Shown: one piece after another, positions 1-8,192 of the stretch
How the letters are laid out: each line of letters starts with the position of its first letter
How positions within the stretch are numbered: the first letter of the stretch is position 1
Assembly (NCBI GenBank): GCA_022837245.1
Contig: JALHHX010000004.1
Location: forward strand, 1-51,910
DNA length: 51,910 nt
Direction: 5' to 3'
From: Lentisphaerota bacterium
Lineage (GTDB): Bacteria; Verrucomicrobiota; Kiritimatiellia; RFP12; UBA3636
Notes under the pieces: model-generated
What the model was told of the DNA's origin: nothing
Database searches by the model: none
Seen by the model: the letters and a program-made list of their open reading frames with translations, nothing else
Position numbers and translations under genes: made by a program

Positions 1-24
1 GTGGCTGTGTTGGAACCCTGCCAC
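1..24. repeat. 24-bp palindromic repeat, copy 1
   Basis: The 24 bases form an imperfect palindrome of the type GTGGCRGRGTTS followed by its reverse complement. Equivalent 24-mers occur at 1471-1494, 1581-1604, 1648-1671 and 43168-43191, with a 30-bp variant at 24643-24672. This copy may continue to the left of the window. No gene is visible in 1-175. Confidence 0.6.
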
Positions 25-271
25 CGTACCTTTCGGCATGACTAAATGTTTTTTTTAGGGGTTTGTACGCACCGTGTGCCGCAGGCATATAACACCATGG
101 CAAAGGCAGACCGCTGGTTATGACTCTCTGCTGTTCAAACAATAAGCCGAGGGGAAAATGGGGAAAGTCCGGGTTACACGCTTATCCCGATTTTTTCTGA
201 TGCCCTGATTTCGGAACGTTCGGACGTCACCGGCCTCGGGGCTTCTCTTCCGCCTGGAGCCGTGAAGTAAG

Positions 272-346
272 ATGGCGGTCTCCGCCATGTTCTGCTAGAA
301 TCAGCAGTGTAAAAAACAGGAAAGAAACAGGAACGGAGACCGCCAT
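272..346. repeat. 13-bp inverted repeat around the transposase start
   Basis: ATGGCGGTCTCCG at 272-284 is exactly complementary to 334-346, whose last bases include the ATG at 345. A transcript that reads in from outside could fold so that the transposase start is hidden in the stem. Known IS elements use this arrangement to limit transposase made from read-through transcripts. That this one does so is inference. Confidence 0.45.
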
Positions 347-1041
347 GTCCGATAATATACTAAAAAACGCTTGCCGTCACCTGCGGAGATTTCCTCTCGG
401 AGGTCTACGGAAAGACGAGCCGCCCCCGGTGGACCGCGCTGACGACGATCTTCAACGGGGTGCTGACGAACCAGTCGACGCTCGTGAAGGACATCTCGGG
501 GCACCTCCGGGGGAACTCCTCCGCGGCCGAGGGCAAGCGGACGCAGGAACGCGTGTCGGGCTGGCTGGGGAACTACGATTTCACGGCGGATGCCGGGCGG
601 TTCCTCCTGTCGGGGATTCCAGTGGACGCGGGAGACGGGCAGACGTACGCCCTCGACTTCCCGGACATCAGCAAGGAGTTCGGCGGGCGGGGCATGGACG
701 GCATGGCGATGGGCTGGGACGGGAGCCGCGGCGTCACGGCCATGGGGCACGACTTCGTCGACGTGTCGCTCGTCGGCGCGGCGTTCCGCCGGCTTGAGAA
801 CATCTTCACGCTGTGCATCCTCGCCTACGTGTTCGCGACGCGGTTCCTCCGCGAGGCGAAGGGGTTCAGGAGAATCCTGAAGTGCCTCTCCGACAACCTC
901 GAGGCGGTCTCGGCCCGGACGCACGCGCTTCTCGCCGGCATCCGCGTACTCGTGAAGGAGGAGCGCATCCGGTTCATAGGCGGACGTCCGCCGAAGAGAC
1001 GCGTCGCCCCGCCCGTACAGCTGCTGTTCGCGTTCGCCTGA
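345..1041 (+). pseudogene. Truncated, frameshifted DDE transposase (IS4-like)
   Basis: The ATG at 345 opens a frame (MSDNILKNACRHLRRF) that loses sense after about 16 codons. The continuation FLSEVYGKTSRPRW lies in the +1 frame from about 385 and runs to a stop at 1039-1041, so there is a frameshift near 365-395. The N-terminal part (to GHDFVDVSLVG, about position 780) joins directly to a typical C-terminal transposase tail (FRRLENIFTLCILAYVFATRF and a basic end). The segment that should hold the catalytic D-D-E core is missing. The gene is therefore dead twice over. The IS4/IS1634-like assignment rests on the look of the C-terminal tail only. Confidence 0.68.
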
Positions 1042-1470
1042 GAGAGTCGGGGAACGTCCAGACCGGCCCAAGACCCTCCGCGACTCCCCTCCGCGGGGAC
1101 GGGAGACGCCGGAGGTGTCCCCTGCGCGCGTCCGGCGGCGCGGAAAACGGCCCCGGGGCGTGGAAAATGAGGCGGAAGAGCGATTCCCGGAGAAAGTCCC
1201 CGGCCATTTCCGCGGCGTCCGGAAATGTTTTTTCGCCAGTATTTAAAGGGGTTCGTCGAAATCCGAGATAAATTATCCCGAAAAACCGGGATAAGCGTGT
1301 TGGGAAATCTTGCAAAACGGGCGCATCTCTGTTTAGCCACCGACTTTTTCTGCAGCCTTGGTGACGGCATGTGTCTGCGGCACATTGGTTTGCAGAAGGC
1401 GTGGAAAAATTCCTGCAGTATTAAAAAACGTTTTTGGATTGCGACGGCAACCAACGGGCGGCGCCGCTGT

Positions 1471-1494
1471 GTGGCGCAGTACCCGCCCCGCCAC
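1471..1494. repeat. 24-bp palindromic repeat, copy 2
   Basis: This copy has GTGG and CCAC ends and 16 internal bases, the same length as the other copies. The self-complementarity extends outward by two bases (GT...AC). Its interior is the most diverged of the family. Confidence 0.45.
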
Positions 1495-1580
1495 ACGCGA
1501 TTATTTAAATCTTGCAAAAACATCCAGATTATATAAACGAGATTTCCAGTGTTTGCTATCCAACACCGTAGTCTGGCACC

Positions 1581-1604
1581 GTGGAGGCGTTCCAACTCTG
1601 CCAC
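1581..1604. repeat. 24-bp palindromic repeat, copy 3
   Basis: This copy is close to the consensus half-site GTGGCRGRGTTS plus its reverse complement, with the fifth base changed from C to A. It is followed by a TTGTAATCCCGTG tail that is repeated after copy 4. Confidence 0.6.
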
Positions 1605-1647
1605 TTGAATTTATTGTAATCCCGTGAATTTGTGATTCAAGACTACT

Positions 1648-1671
1648 GTGGCGGTGTTACCACCCTGCCAC
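1648..1671. repeat. 24-bp palindromic repeat, copy 4
   Basis: Same length and ends as copy 3, 67 bp downstream, and followed by the same TTGTAATCCCGTG tail. The two copies plus tails look like a tandem duplication of about 48 bp that has since diverged. Confidence 0.6.
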
Positions 1672-1674
1672 GGG

Positions 1675-1719
1675 CAATTATTGTAATCCCGTGTTTTTTT
1701 CACCGGATTACAATAATTG
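1675..1719 (+). terminator. Strong hairpin with T-rich loop
   Basis: CAATTATTGTAATCC (1675-1689) is perfectly complementary to 1705-1719, with a 15-base loop that contains seven T. No open gene ends just upstream on the plus strand and there is no T-run after the stem, so a terminator role is only a guess. It could equally be a remnant of a small mobile element or a structured RNA. Confidence 0.3.
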
Positions 1720-1814
1720 TCTACGAATTCCGCGCAATGGTTCCGCGAGGAAAAACGTGATCGGCCCGAGCTGGCAATTATATCACACTGAGCTGATATA
1801 TCTTTTCTAAAAGC

Positions 1815-1841
1815 GGAACGGTTGAAGCTTTCAACCGTTCC
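1815..1841. promoter_or_regulatory. Perfect 12-bp dyad upstream of the acyl-CoA ligase
   Basis: GGAACGGTTGAA (1815-1826) and its exact reverse complement (1830-1841) flank a 3-base centre, about 115 bp before the ligase ATG. It could be an operator for a dimeric regulator or an RNA hairpin. No poly-T follows on either strand, which argues against a simple terminator. Confidence 0.4.
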
Positions 1842-1956
1842 AAGATCTTCTCCCAGTTTTCCGGCCAGATTACACTTGCGCAATTCAAACAAATATGCAA
1901 ATATTTTCAAACGAAAGGCGCGACATTTCGTGCGTGCCGCCAATGGATACGATAAA

Positions 1957-3645
1957 ATGTCAACTATAAGAACTCTTCTTTTGGATGCGGCGGCTCAACG
2001 CCCGTCGGCGATTGCCCTCAGGTGGAAGGCTGAGGGCGAATGGCGCACATGGACGTTTGCGGACTACCATTCCAAGGCGCGCAACGTGTCGGAGGCTGCG
2101 GCCTCACTCGGGGTTAAGACCGGAATGCGCGTGGCGCTCATGATGGAAAACCGTCCCGAATGGATCACGACGTATCTTGGGCTCGCGTGCTGCGGGATCG
2201 AGGTGGTGCCGGTTGATATCAATTTGCGCGAGAGGGAAGTGTCGCATATCCTCCGCGATTCCGAGGCCACGGCGCTTTTCGCCTCGGGCAAGGCGTGGCC
2301 GCAGATCCACGCTATCGAGACGGGCGAGCTAAGGCTTGACTCCCTCAGGAACGTCGTGTTGCTCGACGGGGTATTCAAGCAGGAGAGGAAAGACAACGGG
2401 ATATTGCATTCCGACTATGAGTCGCTTCTCGCCTCCACGGAGAAGGCGGCTTTGCGGCCTGACTCTTACTTCGACAGGAACGTGCCTTCCGAGTCGGACA
2501 TCGCCTCCATAATCTACACATCCGGCACCACTGGCCGCTCCAAAGGCGCCATGCTCACGCACGGCAACTTCACCTTCCAGCTCGAATCGGCTCTGCAGTA
2601 TTTCACCGTTTACCAGTGGGACAACTTCCTGCTCGTGTTACCTCTGCACCACGCCTTCGCGTTCACGGCCAACTTCCTCGTGCCCCTCGCCTGCATGTGC
2701 GAGAGCAGCATGGTGGAGAATCTGCGCACCATACCCGAAAACATGAAGGAAGTTTCCCCAACCATTTTGCTGGCCGTGCCGCTCTTGGCGGAGAAGATGC
2801 TGAACTCCATCCAGGCGAAGCTCAAAAAGAACACGGTCGCGAAGCTGATGATCAGCCTCGGAATGAGCAAGATAATCGGCAAAAAAATCGTTGAAAACCT
2901 GGGCGGGCGCCTGCGCATGATCATCTGCGGAGGCGCGGCGTCCGATCCCGGGATGTTGCGGGCCTACAACAAGCTGGGAATTAAGACATTCGAGGGCTAT
3001 GGCCTCACTGAGACATCGCCAATTGCGGCGCTCCCCCCTGAAAACGAGATCCGCTTCGGCACCGTGGGCAAGGCATTGCCCGGCTGCGAGCTTAGCATCA
3101 AAAATCCCGATGAAAACGGCATCGGAGAAGTCCTCGTCAAGGGACCGATCGTCATGAAGGGGTACTTCCACAATGATGCCGCGACGGCCGAGGTTTTTAA
3201 AGACGGATGGTTGCATACAGGCGATCTCGGCAAGCTCGACGCTGATGGCTATCTAACGCTCACGGGCAGGAAGAAGAGCCTTATAGTCAACCGCGAGGGC
3301 AAGAACATTTACCCCGAGGAAGTCGAGCTGGCAATAAAGGAGAGCGAATACATTCTCGAATCCATTGTCATCGGTTTCAAGTTGAACGGTGAAACGGGCG
3401 AGCGCGTCGGAGCCATAGTCGTGCCGAACCTCGACCGGATTGAGGAGGACAGGAAGGCAAAGGGTCAGTCGATGTCGGACGACGACATCATCGCCCTCTG
3501 CAAGAGCGAGGTGCAGCGCACGGTCAAGGCGATTGCCGAGTACAAGCGCCCGCGCCGTATTCAGGTCCGTTTCGAGCCCCTTGAGAAGACGACGACGCAG
3601 AAGGTCAAGCGCTATCTCTACAACCTGGACAACTCAGGCGAGTAA
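1957..3645 (+). CDS. Long-chain fatty acid--CoA ligase (AMP-binding, FadD-like)
   Basis: This 562-residue acyl-adenylate-forming enzyme should activate a fatty acid or other carboxylate with ATP and then load it on CoA. The visible motifs are the P-loop YTSGTTGRSKG near residues 187-197, GYGLTETSP near 347, TGDLGKLDADG near 421 with GRKK downstream, and the C-terminal catalytic lysine in TTTQKVKR near 548. The open frame extends upstream to 1822, but that extension is unlike the family, and the ATG at 1957 gives the usual start (STIRTLLLDAAAQRP). No clear Shine-Dalgarno precedes it. It stands alone, convergent with the ABC exporter genes. Substrate chain length cannot be told from sequence. 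Confidence 0.88.
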   Translation: MSTIRTLLLDAAAQRPSAIALRWKAEGEWRTWTFADYHSKARNVSEAAASLGVKTGMRVALMMENRPEWITTYLGLACCGIEVVPVDINLREREVSHILRDSEATALFASGKAWPQIHAIETGELRLDSLRNVVLLDGVFKQERKDNGILHSDYESLLASTEKAALRPDSYFDRNVPSESDIASIIYTSGTTGRSKGAMLTHGNFTFQLESALQYFTVYQWDNFLLVLPLHHAFAFTANFLVPLACMCESSMVENLRTIPENMKEVSPTILLAVPLLAEKMLNSIQAKLKKNTVAKLMISLGMSKIIGKKIVENLGGRLRMIICGGAASDPGMLRAYNKLGIKTFEGYGLTETSPIAALPPENEIRFGTVGKALPGCELSIKNPDENGIGEVLVKGPIVMKGYFHNDAATAEVFKDGWLHTGDLGKLDADGYLTLTGRKKSLIVNREGKNIYPEEVELAIKESEYILESIVIGFKLNGETGERVGAIVVPNLDRIEEDRKAKGQSMSDDDIIALCKSEVQRTVKAIAEYKRPRRIQVRFEPLEKTTTQKVKRYLYNLDNSGE

Positions 3646-3652
3646 TCATCGC

Positions 3653-3680
3653 GCCACGGCTACGCAATGCAAGCTGTGGC
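3653..3680. terminator. Hairpin between convergent genes
   Basis: CCACGGCT (3654-3661) pairs with AGCTGTGG (3672-3679) through one G-U wobble, and a further G-C pair closes the stem. It fills the 34-bp gap between the ligase stop and the exporter stop, where a bidirectional terminator would be expected. It has no T-run on either side, so the call is weak. Confidence 0.3.
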
Positions 3681-5557
3681 TAGCGGCGGCATAGCGCGGC
3701 ATAGTAGCCGTCTTTGGCGAGGAGGTCTTCGTGGTTTCCGGATTCGAGAATTTCGCCTTTGTGCATAACTAGGATCGTGTCGGCATCGCGGATTGTGGAG
3801 AGCCGGTGGGCGATGACAATGCTTGTGCGTCCGCACATGAGGCGGAGCATGGCCTGCTGGATGTGCATCTCAGTGCGCGTGTCGACGTTTGAAGTGGCTT
3901 CGTCGAGGATGAGGATCGCGGGATCCGAGAGCGCGGCGCGCGCTATTGATAGGAGCTGGCACTGGCCTCGAGAGAGGGCGGTGTCGGCTTGGTTGATCTT
4001 GGTGTCGTAACCTTCCGGCAGGCGGTCTATGAAGAGGTCCGCGTTTGCGAGTTTTGCGGCTGCAATGATTTGCTCGCGTGTGGCATCGGGGTTGCCGAAG
4101 CTGATGTTGTCGGCGACGGTGCCCGTGAACAGGTGGGTATCCTGGAGAACGACGGCCATGTTTTTGCGCAGGTTTTTCTTGGCTATGTCGCGAACATCGA
4201 TGCCGTCGATCGTTATGCGGCCTTCTTGGATTTCGTAGAAACGGGTGAGGAGGCTGACTACGGTGGTTTTCCCTGAGCCCGTTTCGCCGACGAGTGCGAC
4301 TTTGGTGCCTGGCGCGACGTGCAGTGAGAAATTGCGCAGGACTGTGGTTTCGGGGTTGTAGCCGAACGAGACGTTGTCGAAGACAATCTGGCCGCGTGTT
4401 TCGGGGCGGGAGAGGTGGCGTTTGCCGGCGTCTTCCTCCGGGGGCATGTCGAGCATGGTGAAGACGCGCTCCGCGCCGGCGATGGCCGACTGTATCATGT
4501 TAAACTGCATGGCGAGTTCGTTGACCGGGCGCCCGAACTGGCGTGAGTACATCATGAACGAGATGATGACGCCGACGGTGATTTGGCCCTGTATCGCGAG
4601 CCATCCGCCCGCGACGACGACGAGCAGGAACGAAATGTTGTTGATTAGGTTCATGGCCGGGCCCATCATGCCGCCGCGGACTTCGGCCTTGAAACTGACG
4701 CGCCGCAGCTCCTCGGAGATGTAGTCGAATTCCTCGTCTACAATCTCCTCCCGGCAAAACGCCTGGACAACGCGTTGCCCGGTGATCATCTCCTCCGTCA
4801 ACGCATTGAGCTCCCCGACTGCGCGCTGGCGTTTTCGGAAGATTTTGCGCGAGATTTTGGCAATGACGCGCCCAACGATGGCGGACACCGGCAGGGTGAT
4901 GCAGGCGACGAGCGTCATACGCCAGCTTATGATCACCATGAAACAAAACGTACCGACGAGAGAGATTATGGTGCCGGCGAAGTTGAGCACGCCCGGGCCG
5001 AGCGTGTTGGCGACCATGTCGGTGTCGTTCGTTAGGCGGCTCATGAATTCGCCGTGCGTGATAGTGTCGAAGCGTTTGATCGGGAGCGACTGGACGTGGT
5101 GGAAGAGCATCTGGCGCATGTCGCGCACGGAGTGGTTGGAAAGCATCGTGGTCCCGTATCCGAGGAGCACGCCTGCGAACTGCCCTACTATGTTTGCGGC
5201 GAGTCCGACCGCCATGACTCCGGCGAGCTTGCGGAAATCCACAGATTCGCCGGGGCCGAGAGTCATGATGTCGGTCGCGAGTCCGAGGACGCGCGGCCAG
5301 ATGAGGCCGGTGACGGAGCCGACGGCGAGGGGGATCAGGAGCAGCACCATGAAGCGACGGCGGCCTTTGAGGAGGCGGAGCAGGCGCCGCATCGTTGCGA
5401 CGGGGTCCTTCGCGTGTTCGACCATGCCGTAGCGGCCGGCGCGGCTGCCGTAGCCCAGGCGCGAAATGTGGTGCGGCACGTGGCCGGCGGCGCGTGAAGC
5501 AGCATCAACGCGGGATGTGCGCTCTTGGCGGGTTTTTGAGGATTTATCAGGATTCAT
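3680..5557 (-). CDS. ABC exporter half-transporter B (heterodimer partner)
   Basis: This 625-residue transmembrane-plus-ATPase protein belongs to the multidrug/lipid exporter (ABCB-like) group. The membrane domain spans about residues 65-350. The nucleotide domain has Walker A GETGSGKTT, Walker B ILILDEA with an intact catalytic Glu, and the H-loop in IAHRLS. The signature motif reads LSRGQ instead of LSGGQ. The partner gene upstream overlaps it by 11 nt and has the opposite defects. Together they match heterodimeric exporters of the BmrCD/LmrCD type, in which one ATP site is catalytic and one degenerate. The N-terminus carries about 60 extra cytoplasmic, basic residues before the first membrane helix, so a later start (for example the Met before VEHAKDP) is possible. 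Confidence 0.87.
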   Translation of the reverse strand: MNPDKSSKTRQERTSRVDAASRAAGHVPHHISRLGYGSRAGRYGMVEHAKDPVATMRRLLRLLKGRRRFMVLLLIPLAVGSVTGLIWPRVLGLATDIMTLGPGESVDFRKLAGVMAVGLAANIVGQFAGVLLGYGTTMLSNHSVRDMRQMLFHHVQSLPIKRFDTITHGEFMSRLTNDTDMVANTLGPGVLNFAGTIISLVGTFCFMVIISWRMTLVACITLPVSAIVGRVIAKISRKIFRKRQRAVGELNALTEEMITGQRVVQAFCREEIVDEEFDYISEELRRVSFKAEVRGGMMGPAMNLINNISFLLVVVAGGWLAIQGQITVGVIISFMMYSRQFGRPVNELAMQFNMIQSAIAGAERVFTMLDMPPEEDAGKRHLSRPETRGQIVFDNVSFGYNPETTVLRNFSLHVAPGTKVALVGETGSGKTTVVSLLTRFYEIQEGRITIDGIDVRDIAKKNLRKNMAVVLQDTHLFTGTVADNISFGNPDATREQIIAAAKLANADLFIDRLPEGYDTKINQADTALSRGQCQLLSIARAALSDPAILILDEATSNVDTRTEMHIQQAMLRLMCGRTSIVIAHRLSTIRDADTILVMHKGEILESGNHEDLLAKDGYYAALCRR

Positions 5558-7283
5558 TTTCGTTCAACCCTCTCAGCGAATCCTGCGAATCGCAGATGTC
5601 GCGGTATGCCGCGCTGGTGCGTTTTAATTCCTCGTGCGGGCCTATGCCGGTTATGATGCCGTCCTCGATCAACACGATGCGGTCGGCATCCATGACAGAG
5701 CTGACGCGCTGCGCGATTTTGATGACCGTCATTCCTTCCATTTCGCCGCGGAGCGCACTCTGGATCTTGGCTTCGGTTATGACGTCGACGGCAGAAGTGC
5801 TGTCGTCCAGGATTAGTATTTTCGGTTTTTTGAGTATGGCCCGCGCGATGGAGAGGCGTTGCTTCTGTCCGCCCGACAGCGTGACGCCGCCCTGTGCTAT
5901 TTTCGTCTCGTAGCCGTGAGGGAATTGGTCGATGAATTTCGTGGCGCCGGCGATGCGCGCGGCGTGCTCGACCTCTTCGTCGGTCGCGTTTTCATTTCCC
6001 CAGCGGATGTTTTCCGCGATGTTGCCGAAGAAGAGGCGTGTTTCCTGCATGACGATGCCTATTGAATTGCGCAAGGCATCCAGAGAGTATTTGCGCACGT
6101 CCATGCCTCCCACGAACACCTCCCCTTCTGTGGGGTCGTAAAAGCGCGGGAGAAGGTTCACGAGCGAGGTTTTGCCAGCGCCGGTGGAGCCCATGATGGC
6201 TATGTGCTCCCCGCTTCTTATCGAGAGGGCGATATTGCGGAGCACGGGGTCGCCAGCGGCGGCGGGATATTTGAAGGAGACGTTCCGAAACTCGATCGAG
6301 CCGTCTGGCGGAGGTTCGTCAATGGGGCCGCTGGTGATGGATGGCGCCGTGTCAAACACCTCGTTTATGCGTTGCGAGGAGACCATCGCGCGAGTGAGGT
6401 GCATGATCTGGGTGCTGAGGGTTATGAGCGACATCATGACCTGCGTGGCGTAGTTGATGATGGCGGACACCTCGCCGATTTTGATAAGTCCGCGGTTGAT
6501 GTCGCGCGCGGAGATGAATACGATTGCGATCACGGTCAGGTACTGCACGAACGAGAGCCAGGGGCCGAGGGCGACCATTATCTTGCCGGTTTTGACGCTC
6601 GTCTCGGTCAGGCGCTCGTTGGCCTCATCAAAGCGCTCTCGTTCGTGCGGCTCGCTCGCGAACGCCTTGACCACGCGTATGCCAGTGAGGTTTTCCTGCA
6701 TCACGATGTTGACGTCGTCGAGCCGCGTCTGGATCTGCTTGTAGAGTGGACGTGTTATCTTAATCCGCCAGACTACTATAGCGGATAGCACCGGTGCGGC
6801 TGCCAGCAGCGGGATCGAAATGCCGGGGTTTGTGACCATCACCAGGTAAATGCTTCCCAGCAGGACAATCGGGGTGCGGAAGAGCATCCGCGTGATCATG
6901 ATCAGGCCATGCTGCAGTATGGTGATGTCGCGGGTGAGTCGCGTCACGAGCGAGCCCGTGGTGAATTTGTCGGTCTCTGCGAACGACAGGCGCTGGATAT
7001 GGCGGAAGAGGCTGCGCCGCATGTCGTTGCCGAACGAAAGCGCGGCGCGGCTCGAGCAGACGGAGCTTGCGAAACCGGCGAACAGGCCGATGATCGCGAA
7101 GATCAGCATCCGGACTCCGTAGTGGCGGATGGCGTCCTGATTGCTGAGCGTGACGCCCTCGTCCACGATCTGGCTCATGAGCTTGGGCTGCATCAAGTCC
7201 ATGGAGATTTCCAAGACCATGAGCGCCGAGGACAGGAGAAGCCAGAATAGTTGTGGTTTTAGAAACTTCAGTAGGCGGCGCAT
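5547..7283 (-). CDS. ABC exporter half-transporter A (degenerate ATP site)
   Basis: This 578-residue ABCB-like half transporter has a membrane domain over roughly residues 10-310 and a C-terminal ATPase domain. Walker A is GSTGAGKTS and the signature LSGGQ is canonical. Walker B ends ILILDDS, so the catalytic Glu is Asp, and the H-loop His is Gln (KIAQRVSS). These changes disable this subunit's own ATP site, while its good signature completes the partner's site. This is the classic asymmetry of heterodimeric exporters. It starts one base after the NAD kinase stop and overlaps the partner by 11 nt, so the three genes are very likely cotranscribed. The transported substrate is unknown. Confidence 0.87.
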   Translation of the reverse strand: MRRLLKFLKPQLFWLLLSSALMVLEISMDLMQPKLMSQIVDEGVTLSNQDAIRHYGVRMLIFAIIGLFAGFASSVCSSRAALSFGNDMRRSLFRHIQRLSFAETDKFTTGSLVTRLTRDITILQHGLIMITRMLFRTPIVLLGSIYLVMVTNPGISIPLLAAAPVLSAIVVWRIKITRPLYKQIQTRLDDVNIVMQENLTGIRVVKAFASEPHERERFDEANERLTETSVKTGKIMVALGPWLSFVQYLTVIAIVFISARDINRGLIKIGEVSAIINYATQVMMSLITLSTQIMHLTRAMVSSQRINEVFDTAPSITSGPIDEPPPDGSIEFRNVSFKYPAAAGDPVLRNIALSIRSGEHIAIMGSTGAGKTSLVNLLPRFYDPTEGEVFVGGMDVRKYSLDALRNSIGIVMQETRLFFGNIAENIRWGNENATDEEVEHAARIAGATKFIDQFPHGYETKIAQGGVTLSGGQKQRLSIARAILKKPKILILDDSTSAVDVITEAKIQSALRGEMEGMTVIKIAQRVSSVMDADRIVLIEDGIITGIGPHEELKRTSAAYRDICDSQDSLRGLNENES

Positions 7284-7284
7284 G

Positions 7285-8022
7285 TCACTTCAGAAGCGTG
7301 CCGCTCCAGTTTAGTTTGCGGCGCAGGGTTTCGAACGGGGAACGATCCGGAAGCATCACGAGGCGCACCTTTCGCTTGGCGTCCGAGATCCTCACGGTGT
7401 CGCCCACGGATAGCGTGGCGCCGAGCTGTCCGTCGATTGAGAAGTTGAGTGGGGAATACGCACGCGAGACCCGCAGGACGATTTCGGACACGATCGGCCC
7501 GCCCGCCGAGAGTGAATACGCAGTGCTCCCTGTGGGAGTCGCCACTATGAGGCCGTCGCAGAAGAACGCTGTCACGTCCTCGCCATCGACGCACAGATCC
7601 AGACCTGCGGTGCGCCCGGCGTCCGGGCGCGAGACAACGGCTTCGTTCAGCGCGTAAGCCGGTGGCACCAGTGGTTCGCCCGTCTGGTTGAAAGCCTCCG
7701 CCTTCAGCATGCGGCGATCGCTGATTATATAGGTCTCGTCCACAAGATGGCGCAGAACGGCGTCAAGCTCGTCAAGGCCGGCACAGGTGAGATAGCCGAG
7801 CGAACCGATGTTTATGTTGACGAGCGGGACGCGGCTGCCGCCGACTGAATGCACGGCACGCAACACCGAGCCGTCGCCCCCCAGCACCAGGTAAAAGTCA
7901 GGCGTCTCGGCCGAGCTGGCATCCAGGACTTCGATGCCCAGCCTGTCGGCGGCAATCCGCAGCTTGCGCACCGCGGAATCTGTGCCCTCAATCGTCCTGT
8001 TAAGGATTACTCCAAGTTTCAT
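7285..8022 (-). CDS. nadK: NAD kinase
   Basis: This 245-residue enzyme phosphorylates NAD to NADP using ATP or polyphosphate in the cytoplasm. The GGDG motif (LVLGGDGSVLR) lies near residue 47 and the conserved TPTGSTAYSLSAGGP segment follows in the C-terminal half. The open frame extends to 8094, but the family start fits the ATG at 8022 (KLGVILNR). A sigma70-like promoter lies about 50 bp upstream at 8076-8104. It heads a three-gene run with the ABC exporter, an association I cannot explain functionally. Confidence 0.92.
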   Translation of the reverse strand: MKLGVILNRTIEGTDSAVRKLRIAADRLGIEVLDASSAETPDFYLVLGGDGSVLRAVHSVGGSRVPLVNINIGSLGYLTCAGLDELDAVLRHLVDETYIISDRRMLKAEAFNQTGEPLVPPAYALNEAVVSRPDAGRTAGLDLCVDGEDVTAFFCDGLIVATPTGSTAYSLSAGGPIVSEIVLRVSRAYSPLNFSIDGQLGATLSVGDTVRISDAKRKVRLVMLPDRSPFETLRRKLNWSGTLLK

Positions 8023-8075
8023 TGGCAAAGCATGTGTGGCAACATATAAGGTTTTGGTTCTTTTACTGGGTGGCG

Positions 8076-8104
8076 ATTCTACCAGCTTGCGCAACGAAAC
8101 TCAA
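8076..8104 (-). promoter_or_regulatory. Sigma70-type promoter for nadK-ABC exporter
   Basis: Read on the minus strand, TTGAGT (8104-8099) and TAGAAT (8081-8076) are separated by 17 bp. This gives a start near 8069 and a 5' UTR of about 47 nt before the nadK ATG. Confidence 0.55.
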
Positions 8105-8162
8105 GCCTCTTGGACGCCGCACGGTAATCACTGGCCGATTACGGCTCTCCAGAAAAGAATTC

Positions 8163-8192
8163 TGGACATCCGCAAGTTAAGTTGGATAGAAT
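8163..8192 (+). promoter_or_regulatory. Possible promoter for the YihY/BrkB gene
   Basis: TGGACA (8163-8168) and TAGAAT (8187-8192) are 18 bp apart. If used, transcription would start near 8199. That would exclude the ATG at 8191 and favour the in-frame ATG at 8230. Confidence 0.3.

Larger units (their letters stand above)
176..1300 (+). mobile_element. IS deletion derivative with intact terminal inverted repeats
   Basis: Positions 176-195 (ACACGCTTATCCCGATTTTT) are matched by the reverse complement of 1281-1300 with one mismatch, which gives 20-bp terminal inverted repeats around a decayed DDE transposase. The element is about 1.1 kb. The transposase inside lacks its catalytic core, so this looks like an internal-deletion derivative of a longer IS4/IS1634-like element that could only move if a full-length relative supplies transposase (inference). 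I found no target-site duplication: the flanks at 165-175 and 1301-1311 do not match. About 250 bp inside the right end (1042-1280) carry no gene. Confidence 0.72.
1301..1956. other. Gene-free spacer with interspersed palindromes
   Basis: No convincing coding frame is present. The spacer holds palindrome copies at 1471, 1581 and 1648. The last two are each followed by nearly the same 24 bases ending TTGTAATCCCGTG, so about 48 bp is duplicated in tandem at 1581-1626 and 1648-1693. It also holds two strong hairpins, described separately. A 13-bp direct repeat, AAATCTTGCAAAA, sits at 1305-1317 and 1507-1519. Confidence 0.6.

Noticed and set aside
301..1071. A 256-codon minus-strand frame over the IS
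   Set aside because: It is Arg/Pro-rich antisense of the transposase remnant, while the plus-strand reading shows recognisable transposase ends.
165..1311. Target-site duplication of the IS
   Set aside because: The bases flanking 176 and 1300 do not match over any length from 4 to 12.
1581..1693. Possible CRISPR-like array
   Set aside because: There are only two units, the units are palindromes with shared tails rather than repeat-spacer structure, and no cas gene is in the window.
5054..5497. Plus-strand frames opposite the ABC exporter genes
   Set aside because: They are antisense shadows, rich in His, Arg and Glu, with no motif, while the minus strand has full ABC signatures.
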